Below, in pieces: positions 19,432 to 27,946 of a stretch of 45,738 bases of DNA (positions within the stretch are counted from its first letter, which is position 1; every line of letters starts with the position of its first letter). A model generated the notes under the pieces. The model was not told the DNA's origin, searched no databases, and saw nothing but the letters and a program-made list of their open reading frames with translations. The DNA comes from Anaerolinea sp. (GTDB taxonomy: Bacteria > Chloroflexota > Anaerolineae > Promineifilales > Promineifilaceae), in contig JACSRF010000270.1 of NCBI GenBank assembly GCA_014879875.1, forward strand, positions 1 through 45,738, read 5' to 3'. A program made the position numbers and the translations under genes.

Positions 19432-19488
19432 GCGTCGGGCATCGGGCGTCGGGCGTCGGTTCCAACTCACGACGCCCAACGCTCGACG
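19432..19488. repeat. Heptamer array at the tmk 5' end: (GCGTCGG)4-like plus inverted half
   Basis: GCGTCGG GCATCGG GCGTCGG GCGTCGG, then ttccaactc, then ACGACGCCCAACGCTCGACG. Confidence 0.75.
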
Positions 19489-19490
19489 AA

Positions 19491-21137
19491 CTATGAATTC
19501 TGGTTGCGGCGCGTACTAAAGATACGGACGTGCCGGTCTGGCTCGTCTCCGTAGCTATGCGAAACCAGGTTGGCTTGACGGGCGATCTGATGCTGATAGC
19601 GCCGCACCGAGGCCCCTACCGGGCTGAGGTCTACGTGCGAATGGCCGGCACCGATCAACTGAATCGCGCGCTCCACCTCCGCAATGGCCGCTTCAAACGG
19701 GTCAGGCGGCACAGCCTCTAAGTCCAGCGCGCGCACAAAGAAACTTTCCATCTGGTTCACGGTATTGGCGCGCAGCACATACACCGGAATGCGGCGCTGT
19801 TCCGCTTCGCTGATCAGACGGCGGCGCTTGCGGTAGTAGCTTTTCAACGTGACCAGCACGTTGGCGTCTTCCAGGTCTTCAACGACGCTTAACTGCACGC
19901 CCATCCGTTTAGCAGCCTGGTGCAGACGGTTGCGCGCCACACCATAAGCCAGCACGCGGATCTGTTTTTCCGGGGCGACAGGATGTTCGGAGAGGTCAAT
20001 GGCGGTACGGCCGTTGCCCCCAACCTCACCATGACCATCCCCATTGCTGCGCACCACACGGCCACGACTGGGGCCACGCGCTTCGATAGAACGCGGATCG
20101 CGCCGTCCCGTCACAGCCGGCGAATCCACAACCAACTGCTGTTTATCAATCTTGACCCCGCCACCCTCGGCGCGCGAGCGATGTTCCACTTGCAGCGCCT
20201 CACCGCGCAGCATGGCGTCCACAGAATTGGTCACATCTTTATGCACCAACACCTGCTGCCGGTCCTGAATCTCGATCAACACATCAAACGTCGGTGGCGC
20301 GCGCCGTTCCAGCACTGTTTTTTGCGTGCTGCGCCGCCGCGCTTCCTCGTCAGAAAGGGTGACGCTTTCAATACCGCCCACCAGGTCAGACAATGTGGGG
20401 TTCAGCAGCAGGTTTTCCAACGTTTTGCCATGCGCCGTGCCAATCAACTGCACCCCACGCTCATTAATGGTACGCGCCGCGGCCGCTTCCCGTTCACGCC
20501 CAATCTCATCAATGACGATCACTTCGGGGTTATGGTTTTCCACTGCCTCGATCATCGTTTCATGTTGATGGGCGGGACGGGGCACTTGCATTCGGCGCGC
20601 TTTGCCCACGGCCGGATGGGGGATGTCGCCATCCCCGCCAATTTCGTTGGAGGTGTCTACGATGATGACGCGCTTGCTTTCAGCCAGCACGCGCGCCATT
20701 TCGCGCAGCATGGTTGTTTTACCGACGCCAGGACGCCCCAATAACAAGATGCTGTGCCCTTCCTCCACAATATCTAAAACGATGTCTATGGTGCCATAGA
20801 CAGCGCGCCCCACGCGGCAGGTCAAGCCGACGATCATGTCGCGCCGGTTGCGAATGGCGGAGATACGATGCAAGGTGCGGGCAATGCCGGCGCGGTTATC
20901 GTCGTCGAAGTCGCCAATGCTGTTGACGACCCTATCAATTTCCGCCTGAGCTACTTCTGTTGGCAGCAGCAGCAGTTCACCCGCCACATAACGGGCGGAG
21001 GGGGCGCGCCCCAAATCCATGATGACTTCCAAAAGTTCGTCTTCACGCCCTATTTCCTCGATTTTTTGGCGGATACGCTGTGGCAAAATTTCAAGTAATG
21101 CCTGTAAATCTTCTTTTGCTTTCAGTGTATGATTCAT
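19491..21137 (-). CDS. AAA ATPase with C-terminal R3H-like domain (SpoIIIAA/Ycf45-like)
   Basis: Walker A LLLGRPGVGKTTMLREMAR, Walker B VIVIDEIGREREAAAARTI; C-terminal basic R3H-like region. Confidence 0.8.
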   Translation of the reverse strand: MNHTLKAKEDLQALLEILPQRIRQKIEEIGREDELLEVIMDLGRAPSARYVAGELLLLPTEVAQAEIDRVVNSIGDFDDDNRAGIARTLHRISAIRNRRDMIVGLTCRVGRAVYGTIDIVLDIVEEGHSILLLGRPGVGKTTMLREMARVLAESKRVIIVDTSNEIGGDGDIPHPAVGKARRMQVPRPAHQHETMIEAVENHNPEVIVIDEIGREREAAAARTINERGVQLIGTAHGKTLENLLLNPTLSDLVGGIESVTLSDEEARRRSTQKTVLERRAPPTFDVLIEIQDRQQVLVHKDVTNSVDAMLRGEALQVEHRSRAEGGGVKIDKQQLVVDSPAVTGRRDPRSIEARGPSRGRVVRSNGDGHGEVGGNGRTAIDLSEHPVAPEKQIRVLAYGVARNRLHQAAKRMGVQLSVVEDLEDANVLVTLKSYYRKRRRLISEAEQRRIPVYVLRANTVNQMESFFVRALDLEAVPPDPFEAAIAEVERAIQLIGAGHSHVDLSPVGASVRRYQHQIARQANLVSHSYGDEPDRHVRIFSTRRNQNS

Positions 21138-21146
21138 ATTCCCTGA

Positions 21147-22211
21147 TTAGTTTACACGATGCCTAAAGCGAAACAGTGGTTTACGGCCGTTCCCATGCCC
21201 ATTTGTCTCTGGGTGATAATACCGCTGTACCATGGGCGCGGAGGCCGTAATTCCTTGTGATTCGAGAACGGCCGTCAACTCCGGTAACGGCCGTCGTAGA
21301 TGATGAACCGTATGCTTCACCATAACTGCCTGGCTGCCCCAAAACACAAAACCGCACCGCCGCAACACCCCTTGCAGCCAGCTCTGGTAGCGTGGCACCG
21401 AACAAAACAAAGGATGATTCTGCTTGCGCGACGCAAGTCGCAAAGCGGCCTGAGTAATATCTTCGGCGCGTGACTCGGCATTAGGGTGAATAAACAGGCG
21501 CAGCCAGGTGGCCGTTTCACCAACATTCAAATGGACAAATGCTGTCAGTTCATTTTTTTCACGCAGCACCCATGATTTCCCCGTTTCTAATGGGGGCAGT
21601 GGTTCCACCAACTGCACCAAACGGGGGACGATATTTGCATACAACAATTGTATATCCCAATCATCTGCAGGACGGCGCAACTGCAAGGCCATTGTTAACC
21701 CGTCGTCGTCACTGACCTCTTCACGCCCATCTAAAACCCAAATATCTTGCCGCGTGTAAACGGCAAAGCCAACCTGACGCAGCAGAGGCAGTTCTGGGCC
21801 AGTTTCGCTGACTTCGGCCACCAAACTATGGATACCATGCTGTCCAACTTCCATCACCGCCTGTTCCAGTAATGGCAGCCAGACGTCCTCATTCACAAAC
21901 GGGTTATGGGTTTCATTGGGTTGAGGGGCGACGGCCGTCTGCGTCACCGCTGCATTTACTGTAGACCCTATATAAAGAATATGACCACGATGATTCTCTT
22001 CCTTGAGATGCAACTGGATAAACCCGGCGCCATCTCCATCTCCAGCTTTCCACACATACGTCGGAAATTCACCCCCAATAAACAAGTTGAACAAAGCTCC
22101 ACGCAGAGGATGCACATCATTGATCAGCGCTGATTCTGAGTGGAGCGATACCCCATGTTCACTTAAGCGCAATACAAGGGGCAAATCACGCAAGTGGAAA
22201 GGACGTAACAT
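21147..22211 (-). CDS. GNAT-like N-acetyltransferase
   Basis: MLRPFHLRDLPLVLRLSEHGVSLHSESALI...; two acetyltransferase-like halves. Start at 22211 chosen. Confidence 0.55.
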   Translation of the reverse strand: MLRPFHLRDLPLVLRLSEHGVSLHSESALINDVHPLRGALFNLFIGGEFPTYVWKAGDGDGAGFIQLHLKEENHRGHILYIGSTVNAAVTQTAVAPQPNETHNPFVNEDVWLPLLEQAVMEVGQHGIHSLVAEVSETGPELPLLRQVGFAVYTRQDIWVLDGREEVSDDDGLTMALQLRRPADDWDIQLLYANIVPRLVQLVEPLPPLETGKSWVLREKNELTAFVHLNVGETATWLRLFIHPNAESRAEDITQAALRLASRKQNHPLFCSVPRYQSWLQGVLRRCGFVFWGSQAVMVKHTVHHLRRPLPELTAVLESQGITASAPMVQRYYHPETNGHGNGRKPLFRFRHRVN

Positions 22212-22331
22212 ATAAGGGTAAGTGTAGCAGTGGGCACACACGGAGGCAAGCAGCAATGGACTTTATGCAGGAAACATAAATTCATGGCAAAATAGAGATA
22301 TTACAAGTTACCCAAGTAAGGAGAAGTGTCT

Positions 22332-22766
22332 ATGTCCACGTTAATACTTACCTTGCGTGAAGGCATTCGCTACCGTGGCCGCAGCGGTCATTGGAGCTGG
22401 ATCGCCCATCGCCTCTCTGGCCTGGCTATCCTGTCATTTCTGGTCATTCACGTGTGGGACACGGCCAACGCGACCTACGCGCCAGAAATTTACGCCTGGT
22501 CCATTGAAATTTTTAAACATCCATTGTTTGGCATTGGTGAAATTGGGGTGATGGCGGCCGTTTTGTATCATGCGTTTAACGGCATCCGCATCACGCTGCT
22601 GGACTTCAAGCCAGAGTGGTGGAAATATCAGCAAAAAAGCGCCCTGTTCGTCTGGGTCATCTTCTTCGTCATTTTCATCCCCATCGGTCTGTACATGTTC
22701 GTGGGCATTGTCACCCACTGCGGCGAAGTGAACTGCTGGGCGCTGCCCCCCTTCCCCACATCATAA
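22332..22766 (+). CDS. sdhC: Succinate dehydrogenase cytochrome b subunit
   Basis: GRSGHWSWIAHRLSGLAILSFLVIHVWDT...LYHAFNGIRITLLD; first gene of sdhCDAB. Confidence 0.88.
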   Translation: MSTLILTLREGIRYRGRSGHWSWIAHRLSGLAILSFLVIHVWDTANATYAPEIYAWSIEIFKHPLFGIGEIGVMAAVLYHAFNGIRITLLDFKPEWWKYQQKSALFVWVIFFVIFIPIGLYMFVGIVTHCGEVNCWALPPFPTS

Positions 22767-22769
22767 AGG

Positions 22770-22796
22770 GTAACCCAGGGCGCTGACCTGGGTTAC
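22770..22796 (+). repeat. 10-bp-stem hairpin in the sdhC-sdhD gap
   Basis: gtaacccagg-gcgctga-cctgggttac. Confidence 0.75.
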
Positions 22797-22814
22797 ATTG
22801 ACAAGGAGCAACTG

Positions 22815-23219
22815 ATGACAACTGTATCTGGTATTACTCATCGTAAAGTCCAGGTTCGTTCCAATTTAGAGCGATATGGCTTTATGTTCATGCGTTTGTC
22901 GGGTATTTCGCTGCTGGTGCTGGCCGTCGGCCATATGGTCATTCAGCACGTCCTCAACAGCGTCCATAACCTGACTTTGGAATTTGTCGCCTTGCAGTGG
23001 CAATCGTGGGGATGGAAGGCGTATGACATGCTGCTGTTGGCCTTTGCCATCTCACATGGCGTCAATGGGCTGCGCAACGTGTTGGGCGATTACATCCACA
23101 ACGACAAAACGATGAAATTCATCACCTATTTTCTAGCCGCCTTTGTCGTCATCACCATCATCTGGGCCGGCGTGGCGATTGCCAGCTTTGACGCCGGCAA
23201 GGTTTTAGGCAGCAATTAA
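22815..23219 (+). CDS. sdhD: Succinate dehydrogenase membrane anchor subunit
   Basis: Three-TM protein with [20 protein letters not shown] and [14 protein letters not shown], between sdhC and sdhA. Confidence 0.85.
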   Translation: MTTVSGITHRKVQVRSNLERYGFMFMRLSGISLLVLAVGHMVIQHVLNSVHNLTLEFVALQWQSWGWKAYDMLLLAFAISHGVNGLRNVLGDYIHNDKTMKFITYFLAAFVVITIIWAGVAIASFDAGKVLGSN

Positions 23220-23235
23220 AAAAGGATTTCCACAC

Positions 23236-25020
23236 ATGGCAACTGTAAAAACTCACACTTTTGACGCCGTGATTGTTGGCGCGGGGGGCGCGGGTCTGAT
23301 GGCGGCGTTGTACGCCAGCCGCAGCGCCAATGTCGCGGTGTTATCGAAGCTGTATCCCACCCGTTCGCACACCGGCGCGGCGCAGGGCGGCGTCGGCGCG
23401 GCTTTGGGAAATATGGAAGAGGACAAATGGGAATGGCACGCCTATGACACGGTGAAGGGGTCAGACTATCTGGCAGACCAGGACGCCGTTGACGTGCTGT
23501 GCCAAGAGGCAATTGATGTGGTCATTGAACTGGAGCACATGGGGCTGCCGTTTGACCGTTTCCCCAACGGCCGTATCTCTCAACGTCGCTTTGGCGGGCA
23601 TACCAACAACGACACGCAAAAACCGGTGATGCGCGCCTGCCACGCGGCTGACCGCACCGGCCACATGATTTTGCAAACCCTGTACCAGCAGTGCATCAAA
23701 CACAACGTCAACTTCTATGACGAATTTCACGTCGTTGACCTCATTCGCGTGGGCGACAGCGTGCGCGGCGTGGTCGCCGTGGAAATTGCGACCGGCGATT
23801 TCCACATCTTCCACAGCAAGGCGGTCATGTTCGCCACCGGCGGGTGGGGGCGCTGTTGGGAAGTCACCTCCAACGCCCACTCGCTCACCGGTGATGGCGC
23901 GGCCATTTGCCTGCGCCGGGGCATTCCCTTGCAAGATATGGAATTTTTCCAATTTCACCCCACCGGCATTTTCAAGCTGGGCATTTTGATTACCGAAGGG
24001 GTGCGCGGCGAAGGCGGCGTGTTGCTCAATGGCAAAGGGGAGCGTTTCATGACGAAATACGCCCCCACCATCAAGGATTTAGCCAGCCGCGATGTGGTCA
24101 GCCGCGCCATTTACCTGGAAATACAGGCAGGCAACGGCGTCAATGGCAAGAACTACGTCCACCTGGACATCACGCCGGAAACGGTGAACCGCTATTTGGC
24201 CGAAGATGGCGAAACGCGGCGCATTGATCGGGAGTACATTGAAGCCAAGCTGCCCGACATTGCCGATTTCACGCGCACTTACCTGGGGGTAGACCCGGTC
24301 AAGGAGCCGATGCCGATCCAGCCGACGGCGCATTATGCGATGGGCGGCATTCCGACAGATGTAGACGGCCGTGTCCTGCTCAACGCCGATAAAGAAGTGC
24401 TGCAAGGTATGTACGCCGCCGGGGAGTGTGCCTGCGTCTCGGTGCATGGGGCCAACCGACTGGGCACAAACTCGCTCACCGACCTGGTCGTCTTCGGCCG
24501 CCGCGCCGGGCAGCACATGGCTAAATTGGTGCAGACCATTGACCTGGAACCGTTACCGGCCAATGCCGCCGCTGAGGTCATCGCCGCGTTTGAGCGCATT
24601 CGCCACAACACCGGCGCGGTGAAGCCATATGAACTGCGGCAGCAAATGCAGCAAGCGATGACCACCGGCGTCAGCGTTTTCCGCACCGAGCAAACGATCA
24701 GCAAAACGCTGGACACGCTCAACCAACTTCGCGCCGCCTACCAAAACATTCAAATTCAAGACAAGGGGAAGGTATTCAACAGCGATTTGTTGGAAGCGTG
24801 GGAGTTGGGCTGCTTATTGGAGTTGGCGGAGGTCACGGCCGTTTCCGCTCTGGCGCGTCAGGAGAGTCGCGGCGGCCATGCCCGCGATGACTTCCCCAAC
24901 CGGGACGACCAAAACTGGCTGACGCACACCCTCTGCCACAAAGACGCCGACGGCCAATATCGCCTGACCTACAAACCGGTGACATTGGGCCGCTATCAAC
25001 CCAAGGCGCGCGTTTACTAA
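23236..25020 (+). CDS. sdhA: Succinate dehydrogenase flavoprotein subunit
   Basis: [71 protein letters not shown]. Confidence 0.97.
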   Translation: MATVKTHTFDAVIVGAGGAGLMAALYASRSANVAVLSKLYPTRSHTGAAQGGVGAALGNMEEDKWEWHAYDTVKGSDYLADQDAVDVLCQEAIDVVIELEHMGLPFDRFPNGRISQRRFGGHTNNDTQKPVMRACHAADRTGHMILQTLYQQCIKHNVNFYDEFHVVDLIRVGDSVRGVVAVEIATGDFHIFHSKAVMFATGGWGRCWEVTSNAHSLTGDGAAICLRRGIPLQDMEFFQFHPTGIFKLGILITEGVRGEGGVLLNGKGERFMTKYAPTIKDLASRDVVSRAIYLEIQAGNGVNGKNYVHLDITPETVNRYLAEDGETRRIDREYIEAKLPDIADFTRTYLGVDPVKEPMPIQPTAHYAMGGIPTDVDGRVLLNADKEVLQGMYAAGECACVSVHGANRLGTNSLTDLVVFGRRAGQHMAKLVQTIDLEPLPANAAAEVIAAFERIRHNTGAVKPYELRQQMQQAMTTGVSVFRTEQTISKTLDTLNQLRAAYQNIQIQDKGKVFNSDLLEAWELGCLLELAEVTAVSALARQESRGGHARDDFPNRDDQNWLTHTLCHKDADGQYRLTYKPVTLGRYQPKARVY

Positions 25021-25153
25021 ACCGTGAACCGTAAGCCGTAAGCCGTGAACCGTGAACCGTAAGCCGTGAACCGTGAGCCGTGAACCGTATACGGACAACG
25101 GACAATGGATTACGGATTACCGATTACGGATTACCGATTACGGATTACGGGCA
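25021..25153. repeat. 19-unit perfect-phase heptamer array between sdhA and sdhB
   Basis: ACCGTGA ACCGTAA GCCGTAA GCCGTGA ACCGTGA ACCGTAA GCCGTGA ACCGTGA GCCGTGA ACCGTAT ACGGACA ACGGACA ATGGATT ACGGATT ACCGATT ACGGATT ACCGATT ACGGATT ACGGGCA = 133 bp, no indels. Confidence 0.95.
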
Positions 25154-25169
25154 ACCAGGAGACGAAACC

Positions 25170-25895
25170 ATGCAAGTTGAACTACGCATTCGCCGCTTTA
25201 ATCCAGAAAAAGACAAGAAACCGTGGTGGGGAGAGTACACGCTGCAAAACGTGGAACCCACCGATACCGTCCTCGACCTGCTCAACCGCGTGAAGTGGGA
25301 ACTAGATGGCACGCTCGCCCTGCGCCGCTCCTGCGCGCATGGGGTTTGCGGGTCCGACGCCATGCGCATCAATGGCGCCAACGGGCTGGCGTGTAAAACG
25401 TTGGTGCAGCGGTTGGCCGCGCCGGGCGCAACCACCGTCAAGCTGCAAGTGGAGCCGATTTTAGGGCTGGCGGTACTCAAAGACCTGATTGTGGACATGG
25501 AACCCTTCATGGACCATTACAAATCGGTGCTGCCGTATTTCATCAACGACAGCCCCCCACCGGCCGACGGCCGTGAGCGGCTGCAATCCCCCGAAGACCG
25601 CGCCCGCTTTGACGATACGACCAAGTGCATTCTGTGCGCGGCGTGTACGACCTCCTGTCCGAGCTTTTGGGCAAACGGCCGTTACGTCGGCCCCGCCGCC
25701 ATCGTCCAGGCGCATCGCTTCATCTTCGACAGCCGCGACCAGGCCGCCGGCGACCGGCTGCAAGTGGTGGGCGACACGTTCGGCGTCTGGCGCTGCCGCA
25801 CCATCTTCAACTGCACCAACGCCTGCCCCCGCGACATTGAAGTGACCAAAGCCATCGCTGAGGTCAAGCACGTCATCTCCACCGGGGAGATTTAG
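25170..25895 (+). CDS. sdhB: Succinate dehydrogenase iron-sulfur subunit
   Basis: SCAHGVCGSDAMRINGANGLAC (2Fe-2S) and CILCAACTTSCPSFW...CRTIFNCTNACPRDI. Start MQVELRIRRFNPEKD preceded by aggaga. Confidence 0.95.
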   Translation: MQVELRIRRFNPEKDKKPWWGEYTLQNVEPTDTVLDLLNRVKWELDGTLALRRSCAHGVCGSDAMRINGANGLACKTLVQRLAAPGATTVKLQVEPILGLAVLKDLIVDMEPFMDHYKSVLPYFINDSPPPADGRERLQSPEDRARFDDTTKCILCAACTTSCPSFWANGRYVGPAAIVQAHRFIFDSRDQAAGDRLQVVGDTFGVWRCRTIFNCTNACPRDIEVTKAIAEVKHVISTGEI

Positions 25896-25993
25896 TGACC
25901 GGTGATCGGTGAACGGTAATCGGTAATCGGTAATCGGTTGACCACCGACTACCGATCACCGGTCACTGACCACTGATCACCGATTACCGATTC
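25896..25993. repeat. 14-unit heptamer array with sense and inverted halves between convergent sdhB and GH-like gene
   Basis: TGACCGG TGATCGG TGAACGG TAATCGG TAATCGG TAATCGG TTGACCA CCGACTA CCGATCA CCGGTCA CTGACCA CTGATCA CCGATTA CCGATTC; 15-bp perfect inverted repeat TGACCGGTGATCGGT / ACCGATCACCGGTCA. Confidence 0.95.
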
Positions 25994-27729
25994 GGGTCTG
26001 CCTCCACCAGGATAAACGGCCGTCCCCCAATCGGGTAAAATTCCGTCAACGTGCCATCGGGGAAGGTGTTGCGGTTCGTCGCGCCGGGCAAGTAGATGGT
26101 ATAGACCCCATTTTGCGCGGTGATGGTTTGCGCGCTGCCAGTGGGCGCGACGAGGAGGGCCGTGCCGGTAGGGCTGGTGGCGGGGATGACGGCCGTTTCA
26201 CTTTCCGCACACAACGCCCATAACCCCACAACACGTCTTCCGCTCCCTGGCTGATAAAAGGCGATCCACTCCTGTCCCGGCGTCGCCACATTCCCCGGCC
26301 CCATGCACTTCGGGCTGCCCGGGCGCTGCCGCCAATACGGGTAAACGTCGGTGACGTAAGTCGTCAACACCCGATAGGCCGCCAGGCTGTCGCGCGCCGT
26401 CTCCGGCTGTGGGTGCTGCGCAAAACAAGTGGCGTCGGTCGGGTTGCGGTACAGACCATTGGCGTCACCGGCGCATGGCAGGCCGTTCCATAGACCATTT
26501 TCGTCACACAACTCCCCATTGTGCGGCGGAAAATTGGTCCCGGCCGGTTGGTTGCCACAGCCATCATAAAGCTGAAAGTGAAAAATGGCGTCCGCCCCGG
26601 CGAACAGGGCATAGAGGGCGCTCTGGATGATGTAATCCGCCTGCTCGCTCTGTGTGGCGCGCGCGCCGCTTTGCGCATCCCAGATCGGGCCGGGGTAATC
26701 ATTCCACACCGCCACCCCCGACTCATTCAACCAGATTGGTTTGCTCAGTCCATGATCGCGCATGGTCCGTTCGGCGCGCCAGACGTGGTACCAGGATTGC
26801 CAGGCGTAAAAATAGCTGTGCGTGGCAAAGATGTCGTGGTAATACCCATGCGCGGCGGCCATTGCATCCTGGTCATAAATGGCAAGCACATCCGCATAGT
26901 AGCTGAGATAGGCGAAATTATTGGCCATCCCGGCAAACAAGATTTGCGCGTTGGCGTCCGCCTGTTTGGCGCTGAGGTAGGCCACTTTGAGCAGGCGCGC
27001 ATAGTCGGGCAGCGTGCCATCCCAAAACCAGACCAGGTCTGGCTCGTTCCACACTTCCCAATGGGTAATGCCCACGCCGGCCCCCCAACCCTGCTGCTGC
27101 GCCAACACGCCACCCGGTTTGTAGCGAGAAACGGCCGTGAACACAAACCCCGCCCACTTATTCTCCGGGTTAATTTGCTTGCCGGGGCCAGGCACGTCGC
27201 TGCCATCCGTGAAAATAGGCGCATACACCCCCTGCGGCGTGGCGCTGTTAATGGCGCTGATACGAAAATTGCGCAGCGACTCTGGACGCGCGGCATCGTT
27301 CGCTTGCGCCAGGCGCGTGGTGTAAAAGCCAGGCGTGCCTAGCAAAATGGCATTGATGCGTAAGCCATGATTGATGTCGTCCAGCACGGCCGTATCTTGC
27401 GTGGACCAATCATACACCCCCGGCGACATCTCTACGTGAAACCAATACAACGGCCAGCGATCCCAGGCCGCGCCGGTAGCCAGGCCATTTTGAAACTGCT
27501 GCGCATCCGCTTGCTGTTCGGCCGAGGTGATAAAATTGACCCCATACAGCGGCGCTGTCACCGGCGGCGGTGGCTGCGGCGCGCGCGGCACAAAGGGGAA
27601 AAACAGGGTATAGCTGTCGCTGCGCTCATCAGCGCGCACAATGGCTAACAAGAGTAAGATGAGGCAGGTGGTCAGGAACAGGGAAAACGGCCGTAGCCCA
27701 ATTGCTTGCAAAAACGGTAATTTCCTCAT
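25984..27729 (-). CDS. Secreted glycoside-hydrolase-like (GH39/cellulase-like TIM barrel) protein
   Basis: MRKLPFLQAIGLRPFSLFLTTCLILLLLAIV signal/TM; HWEVWNEPDLVWFWDGTLPDYARLLKVAYLSAKQADANAQILFAG (WNEP motif); KPIWLNESGV. Start moved to 27729 because the track ORF start overlaps the tRNA. Confidence 0.75.
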   Translation of the reverse strand: MRKLPFLQAIGLRPFSLFLTTCLILLLLAIVRADERSDSYTLFFPFVPRAPQPPPPVTAPLYGVNFITSAEQQADAQQFQNGLATGAAWDRWPLYWFHVEMSPGVYDWSTQDTAVLDDINHGLRINAILLGTPGFYTTRLAQANDAARPESLRNFRISAINSATPQGVYAPIFTDGSDVPGPGKQINPENKWAGFVFTAVSRYKPGGVLAQQQGWGAGVGITHWEVWNEPDLVWFWDGTLPDYARLLKVAYLSAKQADANAQILFAGMANNFAYLSYYADVLAIYDQDAMAAAHGYYHDIFATHSYFYAWQSWYHVWRAERTMRDHGLSKPIWLNESGVAVWNDYPGPIWDAQSGARATQSEQADYIIQSALYALFAGADAIFHFQLYDGCGNQPAGTNFPPHNGELCDENGLWNGLPCAGDANGLYRNPTDATCFAQHPQPETARDSLAAYRVLTTYVTDVYPYWRQRPGSPKCMGPGNVATPGQEWIAFYQPGSGRRVVGLWALCAESETAVIPATSPTGTALLVAPTGSAQTITAQNGVYTIYLPGATNRNTFPDGTLTEFYPIGGRPFILVEADPNR

Positions 27730-27784
27730 ACTGGCAATGGTAGCAGCAACAGCAGCAAGTTGCCATGAAGAATGTGTGTACACA

Positions 27785-27814
27785 AAAGAGGCAAGCCTGA
27801 CGGCTTGCCTCTTT
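27785..27814 (-). terminator. Intrinsic terminator after tRNA-Arg
   Basis: aaagaggcaagcc-tgac-ggcttgcctcttt: perfect 13-bp stem, T-run on the minus strand. Confidence 0.8.
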
Positions 27815-27823
27815 ATTCCTGTG

Positions 27824-27895
27824 TGCCCCTGCCGTGACTCGAACACGGGCTTCCGGCTTCGGAGGCCGACGCTCTATCCACTGAGCTACAGGGGC
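27824..27895 (-). tRNA. tRNA-Arg (anticodon CCG)
   Basis: Reverse complement GCCCCTGTAGCTCAGTGGATAGAGCGTCGGCCTCCGAAGCCGGAAGCCCGTGTTCGAGTCACGGCAGGGGCA: 7-bp acceptor, anticodon loop CTCCGAA, T-loop TTCGAGT. Confidence 0.93.
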
Positions 27896-27946
27896 TTGCG
27901 AGGAGTGATTTTGCCATAGGGCCGGGGAAATGTCAAATGGTGGTCC

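Noticed and set aside
25021-25153. CRISPR array
   Set aside because: Units are 7 bp and contiguous, with no 23-45-bp repeats, no spacers and no cas genes.
25080-25169. N-terminal extension of sdhB ORF (MNRIRTTDNGLRITDYGLPITDYG...)
   Set aside because: It is a read-through of the 7-bp array; the true SdhB start is MQVELRIRRF at 25170 with an RBS.
27730-27846. Long start for the GH-like gene (MFESRQGHTGIKRQ...)
   Set aside because: Overlaps tRNA-Arg and its terminator; a signal-peptide start at 27729 is more credible.
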